Virus record (IMG/VR): IMGVR_UViG_3300047509_000088
Location: 1 to 64,000 of that record
Length of the DNA: 64,000 bases
Direction: 5' to 3' (one strand)
Source: a virus
The notes below the pieces were generated by a model. It made no database searches. It was not told where the DNA came from and worked only from the letters and a program-made list of their open reading frames with translations. This document shows positions 26,401-31,766 of the stretch, piece after piece. A program made the translations under genes and the position numbers. Every line of letters begins with the position of its first letter. The stretch's first letter is position 1.

Positions 26401-26829
26401 TTCACTGCTCTGCTGTACCGTGCCAACCAGGATAGTTTGGCCGGTTCGACGGTCTCATTCGGCAGTCCGACCTACTCAGGTTCGGGTACAGGTCTGGTCG
26501 CAAGGCTTCCGGGTGCAACCCAGGTGGCAGGGCAGTCGATCTGGTTCAACACGGACTGGTCGGGGTCGATCATGGGTACAGATATCCCGGTCACGCTCGA
26601 CCTGGTCTGGACGTCATCCATCCTCGGCGTGGTGGCGCGAACACGGGTCACGGTCGAGGCTCGGTCGGACGGCCCTTCTGAATTTTCGCTTGCGGTCTCG
26701 TATTCGGCCTGGTCATACAATCCGCTCGTGGGAGATATGGTTCCCTCGTTGGAGGTTGCGGCGGCGGCGGGCTCCTGGACGATCACTCACCTTGACGCCG
26801 AGTTCCTGATATCCACTCTGGCCCAGTAG
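23479..26829 (+). CDS. Large tail-tip protein with two LamG-type domains
   Basis: 1116 aa. Residues about 1-225 and 230-450 are two concanavalin/LamG-like domains (ILADGPIGFWKLSES; VMADSPWAFYPMAAD; both with DGxxHHVV..YVDG). Residues about 540-920 are hub-like (Tal/gp27-type: VTFQCRYNSLIGTLQGTL, PAWVGVIDRLNWD). A Pro-rich linker (960-985) leads to a C-terminal beta domain. The LamG pair probably binds host glycans. Placing receptor-binding domains at the N-terminus of the hub protein is noteworthy. Confidence 0.72.
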   Translation: MSYDSTILADGPIGFWKLSESIGATSFADSSGNGLTGTVDVASTAPVFGSTGVLPNSSDTAVHFAGRAAGLSILRVAGVGAFIDDTAGQSLEFWTHISADSDGGIWSWFQYGPSGVVPYNGAYRSSHCQYPCFSETARHDTFDGEPLNVDGELHHVVYTRLTGGNFKYYVDGILVGTVAAGTYSHTANLLIGGDDVSGDPREFTGELGRVSLWNKELSQAQVTAHYLAGLTPYRAAVMADSPWAFYPMAADFTDVSGNERDLSVASGTVTTGNTNLCPGDTGGASAHFDGSSYLGFATSSNPGMTLEYWVEQSAHTDYTIAGDYPDYSFGVSSAYATSAPYAIATGGSSTGAVYGSSGPNISDGSPHHVVMAWADADTVVIYVDGSAISQTGTMHRVHGGGGSFGGFGGTPWLTGNIQNLAIYDGQLSAARVLAHYDAGTGAGGVNLVRTAADGLSEVADSSGRLMALGRAFGDLLSAIADFAVNFGTNVSLTRTAVDTTPVITDAAAGTVTTGVALVRTAHDTIPIISDTARRVVIESLQAQFHPEIVFKSFDLNTLEYFGTLPLDGVTFQCRYNSLIGTLQGTLALDPAPNPLPRPEAIRLRRMLIVEINEWPAWVGVIDRLNWDSDSSLYQFRASELWGLFDAWPLVNDRVYPDIEQIAIYQDLMNNDVAPFVLPSGCAEWFVTSDIHRNEAIIGSANMLFGNFVRAHGISIFDGYQIRGPRVVYLDASQTPYLVLEAASPTLGHRYDGINTPRFRYLPQGGEIIKVTWADDAAVGAGYATTIFGTSILSGNPAPAPLTAVSENTALISAGWPRVAYVLPAVQDYTQGELQARCDAEKWRRALVYGAPSVTITLAAYWQSRLLPGDDAVLVLQDNLRWPVKTTLVYRVTEIEVDVEAETATLTFDPSSVAILTAYGPELADEALTQMPGTTNQNPSNGPGQDTGGSYYPPIIIGPPNLPIGYPPPPTTPPPFTALLYRANQDSLAGSTVSFGSPTYSGSGTGLVARLPGATQVAGQSIWFNTDWSGSIMGTDIPVTLDLVWTSSILGVVARTRVTVEARSDGPSEFSLAVSYSAWSYNPLVGDMVPSLEVAAAAGSWTITHLDAEFLISTLAQ

Positions 26830-26835
26830 GGAGGC

Positions 26836-26848
26836 TATACTACCTGGC
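26836..26848 (+). promoter_or_regulatory. Candidate leaderless -10 box (TATACT-N7-ATG)
   Basis: TATACT at 26836-26841 lies 7 bases before the ATG at 26849, the spacing seen for the leftward promoters. No clear -35 box. A GGAGG lies farther upstream, so ordinary initiation is also possible. Confidence 0.4.
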
Positions 26849-27220
26849 ATGAGCGTGAATCCCGAGAGCGGCGGCGCCTGGTTCCTCTCCGGGGGGCTGT
26901 TTCAGGCGCTCAACAACTACACGGCGGCGCTCCAGGCCAACACCGCCGCCGTCCAGGCGAACTCGGTCCTTCTTCAGCAGTTGATCGACAAGGAGACACT
27001 TCTGATGGCAGATTTGACCGCACTCACGGCGATTGTGACGACCCTCGCGTCCGACGAGTCGACCCTGGCCACGAACATCGCGGCCGTCGAGACCGAGCTG
27101 GCGGCGGCAAAGGCGGCCGGCTTCACGCCCGCCAATCAGGCAGCCCTGGACGCCGCCATTGCCGCCCTGACGGCGACCCACACCCAGCTCCAGGCGGACG
27201 CAGCAGCGGCCGTCCCGTAA
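26849..27220 (+). CDS. Alanine-rich coiled-coil tail-associated protein
   Basis: 123 aa: a short N-terminal segment, then a nearly continuous amphipathic helix rich in Ala, Thr and Leu (LQANTAAVQANSVLLQQLID; ANQAALDAAIAALTATHTQL). It probably forms a trimeric coiled coil, as in small tail fibres or neck passage proteins. It directly follows the tail-tip gene. Function inferred from context only. Confidence 0.55.
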   Translation: MSVNPESGGAWFLSGGLFQALNNYTAALQANTAAVQANSVLLQQLIDKETLLMADLTALTAIVTTLASDESTLATNIAAVETELAAAKAAGFTPANQAALDAAIAALTATHTQLQADAAAAVP

Positions 27221-27224
27221 CAGA

Positions 27225-27243
27225 TATCCTCAAGGGGAGGGGT
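27225..27243 (+). promoter_or_regulatory. Candidate -10 box TATCCT before the dehydratase gene
   Basis: TATCCT at 27225-27230, the same hexamer as the leftward promoters at 35436 and 42204, lies 13 bases before ATG 27244. A strong ribosome-binding site (AAGGGGAGGGG) sits between them. This would give a very short leader. No -35 box was seen. Confidence 0.35.
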
Positions 27244-29349
27244 ATGCGCGTCCTGGTTACCGGAGCCGCTGGGTTCCTTGGACATCATTTTGTGGAGCAT
27301 GTCCTTCGGACTCAGCCAGACTGGGAGGTGGTGGGGCTGGCGAGCTTCGCTCATAGGGGCTGTCCGCTCCGGTTGAAACACCTCGTGGACAATCCCCGGT
27401 TCGAGCTGGTCCCGAAGGTCGACCTGGCGGCGCCGATCACTTATCGGATCGCGAACGTAATCGGCCCGATTGATGCGATCGTCAACTACGCGGCTGAGAG
27501 TCACGTGGATAGATCAATCGAAGACCCGAGGCCGTTCGTGTCGAATAACGTCGAGCTGACCATGACCATTCTGGAGTACGCCAGAATGGTCAAGCCGAAG
27601 TGCGTGATCCAGGTCTCGACTGACGAAGTGTACGGCCCCGCCAAGTTCGGACAAAGACACGCGGAGTGGAGTCCGATCCTCCCGTCCAATCCATATTGTC
27701 TGCCTCCAACCTCCCGGATCGTGACGACTCGCGGTCTTCGACCGATTAGCGAGTTTGATCCATGGACGGAAAACGCGGTATCCCGAAACCATGGACGCAT
27801 TTGTGGCGAACAGTCGGTTGCAGCTAAGTATACCAAGCAGTTTAAGGGTGAACTGCTCAGGATCGAAACCGAGCACGGGTCACTAGAGGTAACCCCTGAA
27901 CACACGCTCTTCAAGCGTGGGACTGGATACTCTGGTGCTCCTGTGCAAGTTTTCGGAGGCACTTGGCTACCGGGACGTCCACACCATCAGATCGACGAGA
28001 TCCAAGCCATGGACGTTGCAGTCGGCCAGCATCTCATGTTGGCTCGCCGAATCCCGGCCCCCTGCGACGCAAGGGAAGTGCCTCTTGCACTGGCCCGTTT
28101 TCTTGGCTACTTTGTAGGAGACGGATCATATTCAAAGCGTAGTCGATACGTGAGGCTTGCGGATCAGAACGTGGAACGACTGGATCGATACCGCCAGTGG
28201 CTGAAAGTCGAACTTGGACCAAGCCTGAAGTCAGTGACTGGCGCGTTTGGTACGATCTATAAGCATGGCTCCAAGGATTGCCATTACCTTCAGTTCGCAT
28301 CGGAATCGCTTAGATGTCGAATCGATCTGGAGCGACCAAAATCCGAACTGGCCTGGACGTTAGCAGATACAACGGACGAGGTTGTGGGCGCCTACATCGC
28401 CGGGTTCTTTGACGCCGAGGCCCACTACCAATACAAAGATGGTCGACTTGTAAATGTCACCGTCTTTCAGGCCGACAAGACAATCCTGGAGGCGGCGCAA
28501 TTCTATCTGCGTCGCCTAGGAATCGTGGCCAAGATTATGCCCCATCGAAGGGGCTATCGGCTATCAATTCACGAGAATCTCTCTAGACGTAGGGCGCTGG
28601 GAATCTGCACAGACAAAGCCATACCCGACGCCGGCCTGAGCAAGGCGCAGCAACGGGGCTGGGCAAAAAGTTCAGACCACATGTGGACAAGAGTCAGCAA
28701 AGTGACCAAGGTTTTCTATGAAGGGCCTGTCTATGATCTGGAGATGAGTGGCCTACATCCAAACTTCATAGCAGACTACTTCGTTGTCCACAACAGCGCC
28801 TCCAAGGCCGCACAGGAAGCAATTGCGATCTCATGGTGGCGGACGTACGGCGTACCGGTCGTAATCGTCAATTCGATGAACCTGATCGGTGAAAGACAGG
28901 ACGGCGAGAAGTTCCTCCCTCTCCTGATCAGACACATCTCGCAAAACGAGGTGGTTCCGATTCACGGTCAAGCCGTCGGGATCGGGACAGATCATATCTT
29001 CGGCTCGCGGATGTACCTGCATGCCCGGAACCTCGCTGATGCTCTGATCTGGTTATTAAAAAGACCGGTCAATAAGTATCCGGACACGGACCGGCCGGAC
29101 AGGTGGAACGTCGTCGGTGAGCGGGAGATCTCGAACCTCGAACTCGCGCAGATGGTGGCAGCCATCTTGGAAAAGAGGCTCCGTTATAAGGTGATCGACT
29201 TTCATGACGCACGGCCCGGTCATGATAGACGGTATGCCTTGGACGGGACCGCGATCCGGGAAGCCGGATGGGAGCAGCCTATTGATTTTATGGAGTCGTT
29301 AGAGCGGACTGTTCGCTGGACAATTCGTAATCCCGAGTGGGTCAAATAG
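27244..29349 (+). CDS. dTDP-glucose 4,6-dehydratase-like protein interrupted by an intein
   Basis: 701 codons. The exteins (residues 1-151 and 518-701, 335 aa together) form an RmlB-like extended SDR: VTGAAGFLGHHF for NAD, STDEVYG with its catalytic aspartate/glutamate, the Y-x3-K motif reconstituted as NPY|SASKA, and ARPGHDRRYAL near the end. The enzyme would make an NDP-4-keto-6-deoxysugar for the nearby glycosyltransferases. The intein (152-517) sits immediately after the catalytic Tyr, so there is no activity before splicing. Start ATG 27244 after AAGGGGAGGGG. Confidence 0.9.
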   Translation: MRVLVTGAAGFLGHHFVEHVLRTQPDWEVVGLASFAHRGCPLRLKHLVDNPRFELVPKVDLAAPITYRIANVIGPIDAIVNYAAESHVDRSIEDPRPFVSNNVELTMTILEYARMVKPKCVIQVSTDEVYGPAKFGQRHAEWSPILPSNPYCLPPTSRIVTTRGLRPISEFDPWTENAVSRNHGRICGEQSVAAKYTKQFKGELLRIETEHGSLEVTPEHTLFKRGTGYSGAPVQVFGGTWLPGRPHHQIDEIQAMDVAVGQHLMLARRIPAPCDAREVPLALARFLGYFVGDGSYSKRSRYVRLADQNVERLDRYRQWLKVELGPSLKSVTGAFGTIYKHGSKDCHYLQFASESLRCRIDLERPKSELAWTLADTTDEVVGAYIAGFFDAEAHYQYKDGRLVNVTVFQADKTILEAAQFYLRRLGIVAKIMPHRRGYRLSIHENLSRRRALGICTDKAIPDAGLSKAQQRGWAKSSDHMWTRVSKVTKVFYEGPVYDLEMSGLHPNFIADYFVVHNSASKAAQEAIAISWWRTYGVPVVIVNSMNLIGERQDGEKFLPLLIRHISQNEVVPIHGQAVGIGTDHIFGSRMYLHARNLADALIWLLKRPVNKYPDTDRPDRWNVVGEREISNLELAQMVAAILEKRLRYKVIDFHDARPGHDRRYALDGTAIREAGWEQPIDFMESLERTVRWTIRNPEWVK
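27697..28794 (+). mobile_element. Intein with in-frame LAGLIDADG endonuclease (dehydratase host)
   Basis: 366 aa. Block A begins at Cys1 (CLPPTSRIVTTRGLRP), block B has VTPEHTLF (TxxH), the endonuclease has FLGYFVGDGSYS and YIAGFFDAEAHY, and the C-terminus is FVVHN followed by Ser+1. All splicing residues (Cys1, block B His, penultimate His, Asn, Ser+1) are present, so it should be active in splicing and probably in homing. Removing it restores NPYSASKA exactly. Confidence 0.92.
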
Positions 29350-29360
29350 GAGGAACTCGA

Positions 29361-29732
29361 TTGAGTCGATACTGGAAGGCGATCATCGCCGTGGTCGTGA
29401 CGGTGTTGACGGCGCTGGTGCCGTACCTCAGCAACTCGAACCATCTGACCAGTGCTGAGTGGGTCAATGTCGTCATCGTGGGTCTGGGCGCCATCACCGT
29501 CTACCTGGCTCCGAACCTACCGGGGTCATGGTCGATCTACACGAAGGCGATCGTCGCCGCCCTGACCACCGCCGCCACGTTACTGGTTTCCGCGATCGGC
29601 GCCGGCTCGTTCGGGTCGGTACCAAGCGCCGAATGGATACAGATCATCCTGGCTGCCCTAGGGACGCTGGGAGTCTACGGAGTGCCGAACGCCGCGCCAG
29701 CGGCCGTGGCTCGTTCGGCTCCTTCGATCTAA
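29361..29732 (+). CDS. Holin-like membrane protein made of two similar halves
   Basis: 123 aa from TTG 29361 after AGGAGGA. Two halves align: KAIIAVVVTVLTAL...SAEWVNVVIVGLGAITVYLAPN and KAIVAALTTAATLL...SAEWIQIILAALGTLGVYGVPN (compared in parts). Each has two hydrophobic segments. The unit resembles small actinophage holin-like proteins, so a fused tandem duplication is likely. It is the last gene of the late block; the putative lysin lies far away at 40.5 kb. Confidence 0.65.
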   Translation: MSRYWKAIIAVVVTVLTALVPYLSNSNHLTSAEWVNVVIVGLGAITVYLAPNLPGSWSIYTKAIVAALTTAATLLVSAIGAGSFGSVPSAEWIQIILAALGTLGVYGVPNAAPAAVARSAPSI

Positions 29733-29775
29733 CCGGCCAAGTCAACCTCGAACTCCCTCCCCCCTCAACTCGGGG

Positions 29776-29813
29776 CCCCTCGACCGGCCGGTTAATCCGG
29801 TTTGGTCGGGGGG
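29776..29813 (+). terminator. Hairpin between convergent transcription units
   Basis: The left arm CCCCTCGACCGGCCGG (29776-29791) pairs with 29797-29813 with two or three G-T pairs and one bulge, around a TTAAT loop. A TCCTTCC tract follows on the + strand. It sits between the end of the rightward late module and the end of the leftward module, so it may end transcription from either side. Confidence 0.65.
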
Positions 29814-29823
29814 TCCTTCCTAG

Positions 29824-30096
29824 TTAAGGGCTGTCCTCTGGATCTGATTCGAACTCTCCGGTCAGACGGTCCTGTTTGCGAATCTCCCTCAGGACGCGAT
29901 CCTGGAGCTTGAAGACGATCTCGGATGGATTCAGGTTTGCAACGTTAACCCCCTCCATATCCGATATCGCGTGAACCAGGCTGACGACCTCCTCGGGGCA
30001 TGGAACCTCATGGCAGTTGGCTTTCTCGATCTGCTCGTGGATTCGATCTAAATATACGAGCCTCTCGTGGTGGGTCATGCTGGTCCATTCATTCAT
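29824..30096 (-). CDS. Hypothetical 90-aa acidic helical protein
   Basis: Last gene of the leftward module. It starts MNEWTSMTHHERLVYLDRIH, is predicted to be mainly helical with many Glu/Asp/Lys/Arg, and has two Cys (NCHEVPC). No family recognised. ATG 30096 lies after the repeat-rich spacer 30097-30164. Confidence 0.55.
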   Translation of the reverse strand: MNEWTSMTHHERLVYLDRIHEQIEKANCHEVPCPEEVVSLVHAISDMEGVNVANLNPSEIVFKLQDRVLREIRKQDRLTGEFESDPEDSP

Positions 30097-30111
30097 TTCC
30101 GTCTTTATCCC

Positions 30112-30171
30112 CGGTTATCCGGTCTAGTCGGTTAGTCGGTTTATCCGTTTATCCGATTAGTCGGTTAGTCG
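30112..30171. repeat. Degenerate CGGTTAG/CGGTTTAT tandem repeats
   Basis: The short spacer between two leftward genes is a run of near-repeats of cggttatc, cggtctag, tcggttag and cggtttat. The same kind of octamer array recurs in other spacers of the leftward module (43295, 58238, 59862, 60463). Confidence 0.6.
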
Positions 30172-30413
30172 TACGGAGACGCCATCACCCGGAGAATCGA
30201 CTTCCGAAAAACCTTGATCGACAATGGCGCCCATACGCCTAAGTGCCGGACGTGGCCGGTCCGCATCAACTGGACCTCGACCATCTCGCCTCCGTCATCC
30301 CGGACAACCCTGGCGGTCCGGGTGGTGACCTGGTTGTTGGCGCCTAGCTCGGCATACGGCTCTTTGATCCGAACGATCGTCCCAGCCGGATAGACCTTAA
30401 CCGGCTCAGTCAC
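30165..30413 (-). CDS. Hypothetical 82-aa beta-rich protein
   Basis: GTG 30413 overlaps the upstream gene's stop (GTGA) and is preferred over an in-frame GTG at 30458. The product has VYPAGTIVRIKEPYAELG and an RTARVVRDDGGEMVEVQLMR block, resembling small KOW/SH3-like folds, but no certain family. Confidence 0.5.
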   Translation of the reverse strand: MTEPVKVYPAGTIVRIKEPYAELGANNQVTTRTARVVRDDGGEMVEVQLMRTGHVRHLGVWAPLSIKVFRKSILRVMASPYD

Positions 30414-30853
30414 GACTCCAGTTCCCTGAGTCTCTTGTCGACCTCGACCGATCGCCACGATCTGAGTGTCAAAAGATTGACGGTCGCCTCGGGTGAATCG
30501 AAGATCAACCGGAGGGGTATGCCGATGGTGACCATGTAGCCGTCCGGTCGCCAGTGTTGGAATTGAAGCTCATTCCCTTCGTTGTCCGGGTGGTACGTGA
30601 ACGACCAATTCCCTTCCAGCTTCGAGATGACAGCCTGAACCCCGGCCCAGGTCTCGCTGGCCGAATAGTCGACTTTAACCGGCTTATTCACGACAGCTCG
30701 CCCAACTCCTGAAGGATCAATCAACAGCCGATAGGCGGCCGTTGCCGACGATAGACGGCGGATCTCCTTACGCGCCTCGGCCAGCTCCCCCTCCAGCCGG
30801 CGGATCTCGACGGCGGCGTTGGTCAATTTCAGATGGATCTCGTTCTCCCTCAT
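30410..30853 (-). CDS. Hypothetical 147-aa protein with N-terminal coiled coil
   Basis: Residues 1-45 are a charged coiled coil (EIRRLEGELAEARKEIRRL). The rest is a mixed domain with NWSFTYHPDNEGNELQFQHW. It overlaps genes at both ends (ATGA/GTGA). Function unknown. Confidence 0.5.
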   Translation of the reverse strand: MRENEIHLKLTNAAVEIRRLEGELAEARKEIRRLSSATAAYRLLIDPSGVGRAVVNKPVKVDYSASETWAGVQAVISKLEGNWSFTYHPDNEGNELQFQHWRPDGYMVTIGIPLRLIFDSPEATVNLLTLRSWRSVEVDKRLRELES

Positions 30854-31350
30854 CCCGGGTTCGACCTGACATACGATTGATCGTGCAGGTCAATCGCCAA
30901 GCTCAATAGGCCAGGCATCGATATCCTGAGCATCGAACTCGGGGGAGGCTGCCACCCCTCCTCACGGCCAGTTTCAGCGAGGATCGCCGCCAGGGCTTGC
31001 GAGAGCGCCATGCCTAGCCCCACCACGACCCAGGCATCGCAGTGTCTCAGCTCAAGCCGTAGGGCCTCCAGCCGGCCTTCCGCATCTGTCAGGTCGGCCT
31101 CGGACATGTCGACGGGAATCCTCTGGGCGATCATAGATCTGATTCGGTTAATCTGCGTCTCGCCATTCAGGACGCGCTTACGCAGTTCGGCGGCACGGTC
31201 CTCGGCCTTGTGGATCTGAGGCAGGAAACGCCGGAACACCGCCCGTACGCCTTCCGCGTCCAAGGGCTGCGGGTTGCCGGCGTCGATATTCGGCTTGTCG
31301 GAGATGGAGGGATCGGAACCAGCCGGATAAGTCATATCCGGATTACCCAT
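30850..31350 (-). CDS. Hypothetical 166-aa helical protein
   Basis: Polar N-terminus, then helices with coiled-coil character (RAAELRKRVLNGETQINRIR; EGRLEALRLELRH) and a more hydrophobic segment (WVVVGLGMALSQALAAILAE). Overlaps the MazG-like gene upstream by 8 bases. No family recognised. Confidence 0.5.
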   Translation of the reverse strand: MGNPDMTYPAGSDPSISDKPNIDAGNPQPLDAEGVRAVFRRFLPQIHKAEDRAAELRKRVLNGETQINRIRSMIAQRIPVDMSEADLTDAEGRLEALRLELRHCDAWVVVGLGMALSQALAAILAETGREEGWQPPPSSMLRISMPGLLSLAIDLHDQSYVRSNPG

Positions 31351-31762
31351 CCCGCGCTTCCAGGCCGGGTGACGGCGCCTCGAAGCCTTGATCGAACTGC
31401 CGGGCGATGATCATCTCCAGTTCGGGCGGAGACCAGTCCGGCCCCTTCAGGAGCTTGCCGTCCGCTCGAACTGGACCGCCGGCCTTGGTCATGTTGGACC
31501 TGTGGACCTCCGCGAAGATCGGCTCCAGGTCGAGTCCCCATGCCTCGCCTGCACCATATACGACATACAGTAGGTCCGCGAGCGCGTCCGCGACCCCCAC
31601 GACGTCTCCGCTGTCCGATGCTTCGCAGAACTCCTCCCACTCCTCAAGGATCAATCGCTTGCGGAGGGTGCGGATGCCGGTCGTCGGGGCGGACGGGCGG
31701 TCGGCCGAGTAGGCGCCGATCAGACGGTGAAAGCTTCTGACCGAGGACTGTTCTTTGTTCAT
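31343..31762 (-). CDS. MazG-like nucleotide pyrophosphohydrolase
   Basis: 139 aa from ATG 31762. The all-alpha NTP-PPase pattern is visible: RLILEEWEEFCEA (ExxE) followed by DVVGVADALADLLYVVYG (ExxD-like metal site) and an AEVHRSNMTKAG helix. Such phage enzymes hydrolyse NTPs or dNTPs, or lower alarmones. It is downstream of the helicase gene with a 4-base gap, so probably co-transcribed. Confidence 0.7.
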   Translation of the reverse strand: MNKEQSSVRSFHRLIGAYSADRPSAPTTGIRTLRKRLILEEWEEFCEASDSGDVVGVADALADLLYVVYGAGEAWGLDLEPIFAEVHRSNMTKAGGPVRADGKLLKGPDWSPPELEMIIARQFDQGFEAPSPGLEARDG

Positions 31763-31766
31763 TTCG

